Assembly: GCF_000298215.1 (NCBI RefSeq)
Contig: NZ_BAHD01000052.1
Coordinates: 1-51,150 of the forward strand
Length of the DNA stretch: 51,150 nt
From: Kineosphaera limosa NBRC 100340
GTDB taxonomy: Bacteria; Actinomycetota; Actinomycetes; Actinomycetales; Dermatophilaceae
Direction of reading: 5' to 3'
A program made the translations under genes and the position numbers. This document shows positions 23,533 to 31,899 of this stretch, one piece after another. Under the pieces are notes generated by a model. It did not search any database and was not told the origin of the DNA. It saw only the letters and a program-made list of their open reading frames with translations. The number at the start of each line of letters is the position of its first letter. Position 1 is the stretch's first letter.

Positions 23533-24677
23533 CGGTGGATCCCCCAGAAGCTCGGTCCGACGGGCTCAGCGAAACCCTGATCGGCGATGAGGTAACCCTC
23601 GTCGTCGACGGTGATCTTCAGCTGGGGTAGCGGCCGCTTGGCCGGGCCGAAGATCACCTTGCAGTCTTGCGTCACGTCGAAAGTGGACTGGTGGCATGGG
23701 CACAGCAGGTGGTGGGTCTGCTGCTCGTAGAGGCCGACGGGGCAGCCCGCGTGGGTGCAGATCTTGTTGTAGGCGACGATGCCGTAGTAGCCCCACTCCC
23801 GGGACTTCTCGACCTTGAGGTCTTCCGGCTGCAGTCGCATGAGGAGCACGCAGGCTTTTGCCTTGCGCTCCAGGTAGCCAAGGTGCTGGTCGTGCTGGAA
23901 GTCGCCGCTCTGGCGCTCCTGCGCGGTGACGTAGCCGAGCTGCTCGAGCTGCTCGAGCGAGGCGTCGATGTGCTCGGGCAGGATGTGGAAGGCCGAGCCC
24001 AGTGTGACGTCGGTGGCCTTGATGGGGGTCATCTCCGGGTCGCGCATGAGGCGCATCCCGCGCTGCCAGAACGTGTGGTGCAGTTCTCCGCCGGGCATGC
24101 CTTCGGGGGATAGGCCACCAACGGCCTGCAGCACCGGGGGTACTGCGAACAGGCCGATGGCGGTTCCGCCCAGGATGCCGATCATCGGCCGCCGTCCGAG
24201 CTGAGAGGTCTTGTTGCCCTCGACAAGCGTGTCGACCAGTCCGCGCCGAGCCTCATCGGAGGATCGCAGCGGATGACGCTCCTCGACTGTCTCGGTGTCG
24301 GGCATCAATGTCTTGGCCCAGTGCACGGCGCCGATGCCGATGCCGAGCAGGCTCAGCGCCATGCCCATGCCCAGCCCCAGGTGCAGGATGCTGATGTGTC
24401 CGAACCAGGGCAGGAAGATCAGCTGGTCGATCGAGAAGGCGAAGTAGGAGAAGACGAACAGCAGCGTGCCCAGGATCGAGATGAGGAAGAAGGTGAGCAC
24501 CTGGCGCTCGGCCCGCTTGGCCGCGCCCTCGTCGACATCCGACCAGCGCGGCTGGTGCGGCGGTAGACCGGGGTTCTCGAAGTGGGCGGGCAGCCGCTCT
24601 CCGGTTCCCTCGACGTGGCCGTGGTCGAGACTCACGGCCGAACCCGCGTCGCTGGGCGGGGTCGCGTTGTCATTCAC
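23529..24677 (-). CDS. qcrA: Rieske iron-sulfur subunit of the bc1 complex
   Basis: A 382-residue protein with three N-terminal membrane helices, as in actinobacterial QcrA (around FFLISILGTLLFVFSYFAF, LGMGMALSLLGIGIGAVHW, and IGILGGTAIGLFAVPPVL). The C-terminal Rieske domain holds the 2Fe-2S ligands in CTHAGCPVG and CPCHQSTFD, with the disulfide cysteines included. It passes electrons from menaquinol to QcrC. GTG at 24677 is the start; the stop overlaps the qcrB ATG. Confidence 0.95.
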   Translation of the reverse strand: MNDNATPPSDAGSAVSLDHGHVEGTGERLPAHFENPGLPPHQPRWSDVDEGAAKRAERQVLTFFLISILGTLLFVFSYFAFSIDQLIFLPWFGHISILHLGLGMGMALSLLGIGIGAVHWAKTLMPDTETVEERHPLRSSDEARRGLVDTLVEGNKTSQLGRRPMIGILGGTAIGLFAVPPVLQAVGGLSPEGMPGGELHHTFWQRGMRLMRDPEMTPIKATDVTLGSAFHILPEHIDASLEQLEQLGYVTAQERQSGDFQHDQHLGYLERKAKACVLLMRLQPEDLKVEKSREWGYYGIVAYNKICTHAGCPVGLYEQQTHHLLCPCHQSTFDVTQDCKVIFGPAKRPLPQLKITVDDEGYLIADQGFAEPVGPSFWGIHR

Positions 24678-24719
24678 TGTGCGTTCTCCTGGATCCGCAG
24701 GGCAGGGACGAGGGCGTGT

Positions 24720-25508
24720 TCATGCGGCCTTGCGGCCAAGCCAGACCGCCGCACCGATCATCAACGGGATACCGATCAGCCAGAAGAAGAAGGCGTCGCC
24801 GACGGGGCCGATATTGCCCAGACCCAGGCCCCCGGGGCTCTCCTGCTTGTCGAGCTCGTGCAGATAGGCGATGACGTCGGCTTTGGCCTCGGGCGAGAGG
24901 TTGGTGTCATTGAACACCGGCATCGACTGAGGACCGGTCAGCATCGCCTCGTAGATGTGCTTGCCCTCGATGTTGTGCAGCTTGGGCGCCAGCTTGCCGC
25001 GGGTCAAGGCGCCACCGGAGCCCGCGAAGTTGTGGCACATCGCGCAGTTGACGAGGAAGATCTGGGCGCCGCGAGCGGTGTCGCCGCCGACGCCGCTGGC
25101 GTACTGCTCGTCGGGGATCTCGGGGCCCGGGCCGAGGGTCTGGACGTACGCGGCGATCTGGTCGATCTGCTGCTGGTTGAACTTCACCGGGAAGGTGCGC
25201 ATCGCTTGGACCGTCGGTGCAGCCAACGGCATGCGGCCGGTGCCCATCTGGAAGTCGACGGCGGCGGCGCCGACCCCGACCATGCTGGGGCCGTCGGGCG
25301 TGCCCTGGCCCTGCGCCCCGTGGCAGGTGGCGCAGTTGGCGAGGAACATGCGCTGCCCCTCGCTGATGTCTGCCTGGGTCATCGCCCGCGTCCCCGCACC
25401 GGCGGTCGGGGTCAGCAGGGTGTAGATCCCACCGGTGGCGAAGAGCCCGATGATCAGGAGCACGACAAGTGCCGCTGGATGGCGGCGACGGGCGGCGAGT
25501 GAGTTCAC
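24720..25508 (-). CDS. qcrC: Diheme cytochrome c subunit of the bc1 complex
   Basis: A 262-residue membrane-anchored protein with two c-type heme sites, CATCHG and CAMCHN, each in its own cytochrome c fold with a downstream Met ligand (RMPLAAP and MPVFND). N- and C-terminal helices (LVVLLIIGLFATGGIYTLL and FFFWLIGIPLMIGAAVWLG) hold it in the membrane. It carries electrons directly to CuA in CtaC, replacing soluble cytochrome c. GTG at 25508 is the start. It lies between ctaE and qcrA in one operon. Confidence 0.95.
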   Translation of the reverse strand: MNSLAARRRHPAALVVLLIIGLFATGGIYTLLTPTAGAGTRAMTQADISEGQRMFLANCATCHGAQGQGTPDGPSMVGVGAAAVDFQMGTGRMPLAAPTVQAMRTFPVKFNQQQIDQIAAYVQTLGPGPEIPDEQYASGVGGDTARGAQIFLVNCAMCHNFAGSGGALTRGKLAPKLHNIEGKHIYEAMLTGPQSMPVFNDTNLSPEAKADVIAYLHELDKQESPGGLGLGNIGPVGDAFFFWLIGIPLMIGAAVWLGRKAA

Positions 25509-25573
25509 GATGCGGGTCCTTGGGAGCGTCGGGCGGAAGCGGGGTCAGGGGACGACTTGGAACGCCGAACGTA

Positions 25574-26257
25574 CTACCTGAGCAGGTAGATCGTGGCCCA
25601 GAGCGCGATCCAGACGACATCGACGAAGTGCCAGTAGTACGACGTGACGATCGCGCCGGTGGCTTGTCGATGGGTGTAGGTGCGGGCTGTGAAACTTCGG
25701 CCGATGATCAGCAGGAAGGCGACCAGACCGCCGGCCACGTGGATCGCGTGGAAGCCCGTGGTCATGTAGAAGGCCGACCCGTAGGCGTTGGAGTAGAGCG
25801 TGACGCCGTGCATCGTCAGCTCGGCGTACTCGAACACCTGACCGGCCACGAAGATGCCGCCGAAGATGTAGGTGAGTACGTACCACTCACGCATACCCCA
25901 CCCGCGCAGGTCGAAGATGCCGCCGATGCGCGACCCCCGGCCCTGCTCAGCGCGGTGCACACCGATCTGGCACCAGACCGAGGAGATCACGAGGATCAGG
26001 GTGTTGACGGTCGCGAACGGCACGTTCAGCTTCGGGGTCTCCATGGCCCACAGATCGGGGCGCACGGCGCGCAGCGTGAAGAAGATCGCGAACAGACCAG
26101 CGAAGAACATCAACTCGCTGGACAGCCACACGATGGTGCCCACGGCCGCCATGTTCGGTCTGGTCACAGGGCCGTGCCCGGGGATCGCCCTAGAGCCCGA
26201 ATGACCAGAGCCCGAGTGCGCCGGCGGGTGCGATGAAGGTGAGGAAACGGTCGCCAC
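25574..26257 (-). CDS. ctaE: Cytochrome c oxidase subunit III
   Basis: A 227-residue, five-helix subunit III. It has the N-terminal [22 protein letters not shown] segment (partly quoted), the [20 protein letters not shown] region, [15 protein letters not shown], and the C-terminal [19 protein letters not shown]. First gene of the leftward ctaE-qcrC-qcrA-qcrB operon. Start choice is uncertain: GTG at 26257 is preferred because CATAAT ends seven bases before it, suggesting a leaderless transcript; ATG at 26266 or GTG at 26275 would add three or six residues. Confidence 0.93.
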   Translation of the reverse strand: MATVSSPSSHPPAHSGSGHSGSRAIPGHGPVTRPNMAAVGTIVWLSSELMFFAGLFAIFFTLRAVRPDLWAMETPKLNVPFATVNTLILVISSVWCQIGVHRAEQGRGSRIGGIFDLRGWGMREWYVLTYIFGGIFVAGQVFEYAELTMHGVTLYSNAYGSAFYMTTGFHAIHVAGGLVAFLLIIGRSFTARTYTHRQATGAIVTSYYWHFVDVVWIALWATIYLLR

Positions 26258-26496
26258 GAGCGCCATTATGGCCACAACTGGCCCGGCTATGTGCCGTTGG
26301 GGACCGATTGGGCGCGTTGCAGGTTGGTGACATCCCCCAGATTCGTGCGCCGTCTGGTCGGTGAGCCGCCCCCGTGCCTGCCGCTCGGGGCTTGTCGCTC
26401 GGGCTCCCGCTCGTCTCCCGGTTCACCCCGCCAACGGGCGAGGGACACGCGGTGTTCCGCGACCGGGTCGCGGCACGGGCGGGGGCAGCTCCTGGG

Positions 26497-26502
26497 TAGG
26501 AT
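26497..26502 (+). promoter_or_regulatory. -10 box of a leaderless transcript for the receiver-trpD pair
   Basis: TAGGAT ends six bases before the ATG at 26509, without a ribosome-binding site between them. Confidence 0.55.
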
Positions 26503-26508
26503 CGGCCC

Positions 26509-26985
26509 ATGACGGCAGCAGAGGGCGCTCACGAGCACACCGGTGAGAGCAGGAGCCACCAGGCCACCCATCGCGTGCGCGTGCTGGTGTACAGCGACGA
26601 CCGAACGACGCGCGAGGCAGTTCGGATGGCCGTCGGGCGCCGCCCCAGCCGAGACGTCGAGGTCGAGTCGTGGCTCGAGTGCGCGACGGCCGATGCCGTC
26701 ATGTTGGCCGCGCAGAGCGGCGACCACGACATTCTCGTGCTCGACGGCGAGGCCACCCCCTACGGTGGCCTGGGTCTGTGTCGGGAACTGAAGCACTCGA
26801 TCTATCAGTGTCCCCCGGTCATCGTGCTCACCGCCCGCCCGCAGGACGCGTGGTTGGCCTCCTGGTCCTACGCCGACCACGCGGTGCCGCAGCCGCTGGA
26901 CCCGATGGCCATGGCCGACGCCATCGCCCGAGTCGCGCGCCGCCGCGAGGCGATCGGCGCGGGCTCGGACAACTCCGCGCACTGA
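26509..26985 (+). CDS. Stand-alone response-regulator receiver-like protein, degenerate
   Basis: A 158-residue protein consisting of one CheY-like fold after a 22-residue polar leader. The acidic pocket is kept in RVLVYSDDRTTREAV, the phospho-accepting Asp in ILVLDGEATPYGGLG, and the Thr in VIVLTARPQ. The invariant Lys before the last cis-Pro is replaced by Gln (HAVPQPLDP). There is no output domain and no kinase nearby, so it may act by protein contact or may have lost phospho-signalling. It lies one base from trpD and is probably co-transcribed with it from a leaderless promoter. Confidence 0.8.
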   Translation: MTAAEGAHEHTGESRSHQATHRVRVLVYSDDRTTREAVRMAVGRRPSRDVEVESWLECATADAVMLAAQSGDHDILVLDGEATPYGGLGLCRELKHSIYQCPPVIVLTARPQDAWLASWSYADHAVPQPLDPMAMADAIARVARRREAIGAGSDNSAH

Positions 26986-26986
26986 G

Positions 26987-28081
26987 GTGCCCACGCACGT
27001 GTCGGCGACGCACGACTCCGGCGTCGACGTGACTCCGACGTGGGGTCAGGTTCTCAATTCACTGCTCGGCGGAGCCGACCTGGCGCCGCACGAGGCGACG
27101 TGGGCGATGGAGCGGATCATGTCGGGGGAGGCCTCGGCGGCGCAGATCGCGGGCTTCCTGGTGGCGCTGCGCGCCAAGGGTGAGACGAGCGCCGAGATTC
27201 TGGCGGTGGCGGACGTCATGCTGGCCCACGCCAACCGCATCGAGGTGCCCGGCCCGGCGATCGACATCGTCGGCACCGGCGGCGATCGGGCGAACACCGT
27301 GAACATCTCGACGATGGCGGCGCTCGTCGTGGCGGCCGCCGGGGTGCGGGTCGTCAAGCACGGCAACCGGGCCGCCTCGTCCCGCTCCGGTACCGCCGAC
27401 TGTCTTGAGGCCCTCGGCGTCGACCTGAGCTTGGAGCCGGAGCAGGTGGCGGCCGTGGCCGAGCCGGCCGGCATCACGTTCTGCTTCGCCCAGAAGTTCC
27501 ACCCGTCGATGCGGTACGCCGGGCCGGTGCGCGCCGAGTTGGGCGTGCCGACGGTGTTCAACGTGCTCGGGCCCCTGACGAATCCGGCGCAGCCCGAGTT
27601 CGCTGCGGTCGGCGTGGCGGATGCGCGGATGGCGCCCCTCGTGGCGGGCGTCTTCGCCTCGCGCGGCAAGCGCACCGCGGTGTTTCGGGGCGACGACGGT
27701 CTCGACGAGTTGACGTTGACGACGACCTCAGCGCTGTGGTGGGTCGACGAAGGTCGGATCGTGCGGCTGACTGTCGATCCCACGCGCGTGGGCCTGGAGA
27801 ACGCACCGCTGGAGACGCTGCGCGGCGGAGACGCCGAGCACAACGCCGCTGTGGTGCGGCAGGTCTTCGACGGCGTGCGCGGACCGATTCGCGACGCAGT
27901 GCTGCTCAACGCCGGGATGGCCCTGGCTGTGGCCGACGGGCAACGGATCAGCGACCAGGAGAGTCTGGACGCGGCGCTGCAGCGCGGGATCGACGCGGCG
28001 GCCGCGGCCATCGACTCCGGGAAAGCCACGCAGACATTGGAGCAGTGGAGCCGGATCACCCAGCAGGCCGGGCGCGGCTAG
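26987..28081 (+). CDS. trpD: Anthranilate phosphoribosyltransferase
   Basis: A 364-residue enzyme of tryptophan synthesis that transfers phosphoribose from PRPP to anthranilate. Signature motifs are present: the PRPP loop DIVGTGGDRANTVNIST, VVKHGNRAASSRSGTADCLE, the anthranilate-binding FCFAQKFHPSMR, VFNVLGPLTNPA, and GDDGLDELTLTT. GTG at 26987 follows the receiver gene's stop by one base. Other trp genes are not in the window; trpD divergent from ctaE is the arrangement also known from mycobacteria. Confidence 0.95.
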   Translation: MPTHVSATHDSGVDVTPTWGQVLNSLLGGADLAPHEATWAMERIMSGEASAAQIAGFLVALRAKGETSAEILAVADVMLAHANRIEVPGPAIDIVGTGGDRANTVNISTMAALVVAAAGVRVVKHGNRAASSRSGTADCLEALGVDLSLEPEQVAAVAEPAGITFCFAQKFHPSMRYAGPVRAELGVPTVFNVLGPLTNPAQPEFAAVGVADARMAPLVAGVFASRGKRTAVFRGDDGLDELTLTTTSALWWVDEGRIVRLTVDPTRVGLENAPLETLRGGDAEHNAAVVRQVFDGVRGPIRDAVLLNAGMALAVADGQRISDQESLDAALQRGIDAAAAAIDSGKATQTLEQWSRITQQAGRG

Positions 28082-28114
28082 CCTCGCCGAGCCCAGCGCC
28101 CCGCGAAACAGACC

Positions 28115-28393
28115 TCAGTCGAGCCCGATGGCGAAGGCCGCCTCGAGGTCGTGCCGACTGTAGGTGCGGAACGAGATGTGGGTGCGGGTCGACGTGATGC
28201 CCGGCACCTTGTTGATGTGGTCGGCGATGACGTCGGCGAGTTGGTCGTGTTCGCGCACCCGGACCATGGCGATGAGGTCGCAGTCTCCGGTCACGGAGTA
28301 CACCTCGGAGACGCCGTCGAGTTCGGCGACAGCCTCGGCGACCTCGGGAATCCGGGCGACATCGGCGGTGATGAGGACGATGGCTGAGATCAC
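28115..28393 (-). CDS. Stand-alone Lrp/AsnC ligand-binding (RAM) domain protein
   Basis: A 92-residue protein containing only the RAM sensor domain of Lrp/AsnC regulators: ISAIVLITADVARIPEVAEA, VSEVYSVTGDCDLIAMVRV with the effector-binding GDCDLI turn, and ITSTRTHISFRTYSRHDL. No helix-turn-helix is present. Such domains form dimers and octamers that bind amino acids and may modulate full-length Lrp proteins or an enzyme. TACAGT six bases before the GTG supports this start and rules out a longer protein with an HTH. It is convergent with trpD and directly downstream of the exonuclease gene. Confidence 0.85.
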   Translation of the reverse strand: MISAIVLITADVARIPEVAEAVAELDGVSEVYSVTGDCDLIAMVRVREHDQLADVIADHINKVPGITSTRTHISFRTYSRHDLEAAFAIGLD

Positions 28394-28399
28394 CTCGTC

Positions 28400-28405
28400 A
28401 CTGTA
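28400..28405 (-). promoter_or_regulatory. -10 box of a leaderless RAM-regulator transcript
   Basis: TACAGT on the minus strand ends six bases before GTG at 28393, inside the short gap after the exonuclease stop. Confidence 0.5.
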
Positions 28406-28412
28406 GCCGTGC

Positions 28413-30185
28413 TCACCAGTCGACCGGGTGCCGCGTCGTGCGCCGGGGCTCCAGCAACGCGGCGGATGCGCCCAGCGGGCAGGTCCAGGCGCCGTCGACC
28501 TCGACGAGGCGCACCCCATCGGTGTCCAGCCAGCGCAACAACAGCTCGGTCTCCTCGATGAGGGTGGTCGCCGCGGGGACCGCGGGCGCCTCGACCACCT
28601 CGGCCGTAGCCGTGCACGCGGCGATATAGGGCATCGGGTCGGCGCCGCGGGGTGTGCGGGTGGCCCCGGCCATGCGCCCATGCCGCGCGCACACGATCTC
28701 CCACCCGCCGAGCGGGTGTCGGCGAGCGGCGACGAGATGCGCGACCCCCGTCAGGGCGGCGACTCGCTGGGCCCGGTCGATCGCGCGGGACAGGGAGCGG
28801 AGGCGGTCGCGGGCGAGCGCCGCCTCTTCGTAACGCTCGTCCTGCGACAGCTGCCGCATGCGGTGCCCGAGCAGCCCGAGCACTTCGCGCGAACTGCCAC
28901 GCAGCGCCTCGCGCAGCTGCTCGACGACGGAGCCGTAACCGGCCGTGGCCGCACCCAGCGTGCAGGGTGCCAGGCAGCGGTCGAGGTCGGCGAGCATGCA
29001 GGCAGGTGACGCGCGGGTGCGGGAGAGCCGTTTGCTGCACTGCCGCAGGGGCAGCACGTCGTGCACCCCGTCGATGGCGGCCTGCGCGTCGTGCACCGAG
29101 GCAAACGGGCCGGCGTAACAGGCGCCGTCGGGGCGCAGGTCGCGCACGATGGACAGCCGAGGGAAGGCCTCGATGGTCACCTTGACCCAGGGCCGACGGT
29201 GTGGCCGCCGGGAGCGCCGGTTGTACGGCGGCTCGTGCTGCGCGATGAGCCGCAACTCCCGCACGGCGGCCTCCAGGGGGGTGGCGCAGACGATCGGCGT
29301 GACCGACTCGGCGAGATTGACCATCTCGGCCATGCGCGAGCGCTGCTCCGACGCCGTGAAGTACGTGCTGACGCGCCGCCGGATGTCGACGGACGTGCCG
29401 ACGTAGAGCACCCTGCCCCGTTCGTCACGAAACTGGTATACGCCCGGTGCGCTCGGCAGATCGCGAGCCAGATGACGCTTGCGGCGCTGCGCCTCGCTGA
29501 CCCGCCCGGAGTAGGCGAGAAGCTCCTCCAGAGTGTGCACGCCGAGGTTGCCGACGCGCCCGATGAGGGCGTGCAGCACGTCGACGGTGGCGCGCGCATC
29601 GTGCAGCGCCCGATGGTCGGGGGTCTGCGTGGCGCCGAAGAGCCGCGCCAGGCTCGCGAGTTTGTGGTTGGGTGCCTCGTCGCGGCCGACGAGTTGACGG
29701 GCCAGTTTGACGGTGTCGAGCACCTGATAGCCGGGCCAGTCGATGCCGAGCCGGTCGGCCGCCGCCCGCAAGAAGCCGACGTCGAACGGGGCGTTGTGAG
29801 CAACGAGGACGCTGTTGCCGACGAACTCGAGAAAGCTCGGCAGCACCGTGGCGATGCGGGGCGCGCCGGCGACCATCGAGTCGGTGATGCCGGTGAGCAC
29901 GCTGATGACGGCCGGGATCGGCTCGCCCGGGTTGACCAACGTCTGGAACTGCCCGAGCACCTCGCCGCCGCGCACCTTGACCGCGCCGATCTCGGTGATG
30001 GCGCACTCGATGCTGCTGCCGCCAGTGGTCTCCAGGTCGACCACGACGAAGGTTACCTGCGCCAGCGGGGTGCCCAGGTCGTCGAAGGTCGCTTGCACGC
30101 CGTGCGCGCGGCTGGCCTGGGCCGTCCGACCGGCGGGCGCCAGGGCGGGGTGGATCGGCAGGGTCGGAGTGGGGGTCGACGACAT
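28413..30185 (-). CDS. DEDDh 3'-5' exonuclease fused to a UvrC-like GIY-YIG region
   Basis: A 590-residue nuclease fusion known from actinobacteria (Rv2191 type). Residues about 35-205 are a DnaQ-like exonuclease with DEDD acids in VVVDLETTGGSS, LVAHNAPFDVGFLR, and HRALHDARATVDVL. Residues about 240-330 form a GIY-YIG module (LPSAPGVYQFRDERGRVLYVG, partly quoted, and DIRRRVSTYF), followed by a UvrC-type Cys-containing segment (CLAPCTLG) and a UVR-like helix pair (YEEAALARDRLRSLSRAI). It lacks the C-terminal RNase H and HhH domains of UvrC. A role in DNA repair is likely but untested. TACGGT seven bases before ATG at 30185 supports the start. Confidence 0.88.
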   Translation of the reverse strand: MSSTPTPTLPIHPALAPAGRTAQASRAHGVQATFDDLGTPLAQVTFVVVDLETTGGSSIECAITEIGAVKVRGGEVLGQFQTLVNPGEPIPAVISVLTGITDSMVAGAPRIATVLPSFLEFVGNSVLVAHNAPFDVGFLRAAADRLGIDWPGYQVLDTVKLARQLVGRDEAPNHKLASLARLFGATQTPDHRALHDARATVDVLHALIGRVGNLGVHTLEELLAYSGRVSEAQRRKRHLARDLPSAPGVYQFRDERGRVLYVGTSVDIRRRVSTYFTASEQRSRMAEMVNLAESVTPIVCATPLEAAVRELRLIAQHEPPYNRRSRRPHRRPWVKVTIEAFPRLSIVRDLRPDGACYAGPFASVHDAQAAIDGVHDVLPLRQCSKRLSRTRASPACMLADLDRCLAPCTLGAATAGYGSVVEQLREALRGSSREVLGLLGHRMRQLSQDERYEEAALARDRLRSLSRAIDRAQRVAALTGVAHLVAARRHPLGGWEIVCARHGRMAGATRTPRGADPMPYIAACTATAEVVEAPAVPAATTLIEETELLLRWLDTDGVRLVEVDGAWTCPLGASAALLEPRRTTRHPVDW

Positions 30186-30192
30186 GGCCCAG

Positions 30193-30198
30193 ACCGTA
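30193..30198 (-). promoter_or_regulatory. -10 box of a leaderless exonuclease transcript
   Basis: TACGGT on the minus strand ends seven bases before the ATG at 30185. Confidence 0.5.
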
Positions 30199-30354
30199 GG
30201 CGCGAGCACCGACAACATTCGCGGGCCGCGCCGGTCGGGCAAGCTTGTCAGTGGTCCCATCTAGCGTTTCGGGCAACGTCGACAACGACGAGTCGTGTCG
30301 GTGGCCTGGCCGCCGGCAGCAGCCGATCCGGCATCAGTCAACGAGGAGGGCACC

Positions 30355-30591
30355 ATGCGTGACATCAGGTCCGGCAGCATGCTCATGGATTGCGCGACCT
30401 GCCCGGTGCGCGAACGGCATTGCGGTGAGTGCATCGTTCCGGTGCTGCTCGACGCCGCTCCCGGGTTACCCCTGGACGACAACGAGCAGCGGGCCATCGA
30501 CGCGTTCGTCGCGGCCGGCATGCTCGATGGGCGCGCGGCCGTTCGGTTGCGGGCCTGGCCCGAGCCGTGGGCCGGCGAGCGGGTCGGCTGA
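30355..30591 (+). CDS. Small Cys-rich protein, possible zinc-binding
   Basis: A 78-residue protein with CATCPVRERHCGECIVP near the N-terminus: two CxxC pairs seven residues apart, a pattern that can bind zinc or a small Fe-S cluster. The rest is acidic and helical (NEQRAIDAFVAAGML). The ATG at 30355 has GAGGAGG at ideal spacing; an earlier GTG at 30295 lacks one. Short conserved proteins of this kind are known upstream of wall-related genes in actinobacteria, but I cannot assign a role. The next gene starts about 40 bases downstream. Confidence 0.72.
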   Translation: MRDIRSGSMLMDCATCPVRERHCGECIVPVLLDAAPGLPLDDNEQRAIDAFVAAGMLDGRAAVRLRAWPEPWAGERVG

Positions 30592-30631
30592 CGCTCATGG
30601 CGCACGGTCACCACGCCGCTGCGGGTCGGCC

Positions 30632-31822
30632 TTGACCGGGCCCTCGGGCAGGTCGCCGACCCCACGAGTCCGTCCCGGGGCGCTGGCCGCAGTCGTCGTG
30701 GTGCTTGTTGTCGTCATCGTGGCGGTCGTTGTCGCCGTCGGCGGCAGGGTCGGGCCGCCCGCGGCCGAACGCGGCGACGCTGCGGCGACGGCCGTACAGA
30801 CGGCACCCGTACCCACGGCACCCGCGCAGGCGGTACCGACGTGGGTGCGTGCGGCCCTGGCGGGGTCACCGGTGTGGAGTTTCGCCGACGTGCGCGTCCG
30901 GGTCGAGGCGGTGCCGGCGGTCGCGCGGGGCGCGACGAGGAGCATCACGCCGGAGAGCGACGCTGCCGGTGCCCCGGAGGCTGCGGAGGCCGGCGAGGCC
31001 CGCGGCGAAGTGGCGGTGGTGGGTGTCGGCGACGCGGCCACACTCGCGCAAGTCGGGCAGATCGGGGTCGAGGCGGTGCAGGCCGTGGCGCGCGAGTGGC
31101 ATCGGCCGTGGTCGCACCGCCTCCTCGTCGTCGTCCCGGCTGATCGGGCGCAGTGGCACGCCGTGGCGGGCACAGACCCAGGCACGGGCACAACGGGCAC
31201 AGGCACGGGAACGGGCACCGACGGGGGTTTGGGCTCGAGCGCGGCGGCGGGGGCGAGCACGGGAAAGGGGGCAGCGACACAGGGGCCGGCGGCGGCACGC
31301 AACGGGGTGGCTCCGGCGATGACGGTGTCGGCGCCCGACGGGTCGGCGTATGTGGTGCTCGACCCGCACGCGTGGGCGACTGCCAGCTCGCCCGGGCGCC
31401 GGGCGTTGCTGATCCACGAGGCGGTGCATGTGGCGGTGTGGGCCGATCCGCAGACCGCGCGGCATTCTGCGCCGGCGTGGCTGGCGGAGGGATTTGCCCA
31501 GTTCGTCGCCTACGGCCAGATCGGGGCGGACGTTCACCTGATTGCCCCGGAGCTGCTCGACCGGGTGCGGCGGGAGGGCCCGCCGGTTGAGCTGCCGACC
31601 GACGAGCAGTTGGCGCTGGAGGGGCCGCAGCGGCTCGACGGTTACGCGCAGGCTTGGCTTGCCTGCCTCACACTGGCCGACTTGGCCGGTCCAACCGCCC
31701 CCGCCGAAGCCATGGCAGCAGGCGGGCCTGATCGCCCCGGCGGCCCCGGCGTGGCAACCGCGAAACTGCGGGGCGCCTGGCAGGCCGATCTTGTCAGGCT
31801 CGCGGGGTCCGGACCGTCGTGA
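30632..31822 (+). CDS. Membrane-anchored putative zincin metallopeptidase
   Basis: About 396 residues if the TTG at 30632 is used; no ATG or GTG precedes the first hydrophobic helix in frame, so the start is uncertain. A Val-rich helix (ALAAVVVVLVVVIVAVVVAV) anchors the protein. After an Ala-rich outer region and a Gly-Thr repeat (near residues 185-200), the C-terminal domain has HEAVHVAVWAD followed 17 residues later by WLAEGFAQFVAY, a gluzincin-type HExxH plus Glu arrangement as in peptidase MA-like proteins. It should act outside the membrane; substrate unknown. It takes the position where mycobacteria have an NlpC/P60 hydrolase. Confidence 0.72.
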   Translation: MTGPSGRSPTPRVRPGALAAVVVVLVVVIVAVVVAVGGRVGPPAAERGDAAATAVQTAPVPTAPAQAVPTWVRAALAGSPVWSFADVRVRVEAVPAVARGATRSITPESDAAGAPEAAEAGEARGEVAVVGVGDAATLAQVGQIGVEAVQAVAREWHRPWSHRLLVVVPADRAQWHAVAGTDPGTGTTGTGTGTGTDGGLGSSAAAGASTGKGAATQGPAAARNGVAPAMTVSAPDGSAYVVLDPHAWATASSPGRRALLIHEAVHVAVWADPQTARHSAPAWLAEGFAQFVAYGQIGADVHLIAPELLDRVRREGPPVELPTDEQLALEGPQRLDGYAQAWLACLTLADLAGPTAPAEAMAAGGPDRPGGPGVATAKLRGAWQADLVRLAGSGPS

Positions 31823-31847
31823 CGTCGACCGGTACCAGGGTGACCCC

Positions 31848-31871
31848 GGTTCAGGTTCAGGTTCAGGTTCA
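31848..31871. repeat. Hexanucleotide tandem repeat
   Basis: Four exact copies of GGTTCA lie in the 77-bp gap between the convergent zincin and acyl-CoA ligase genes. They are flanked by GTGACCCCGG at 31841 and again near 31879. Such a slippage-prone repeat could vary in copy number. Confidence 0.7.
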
Positions 31872-31899
31872 GACCGCAGTGACCCCGGTGACCCCCGGC

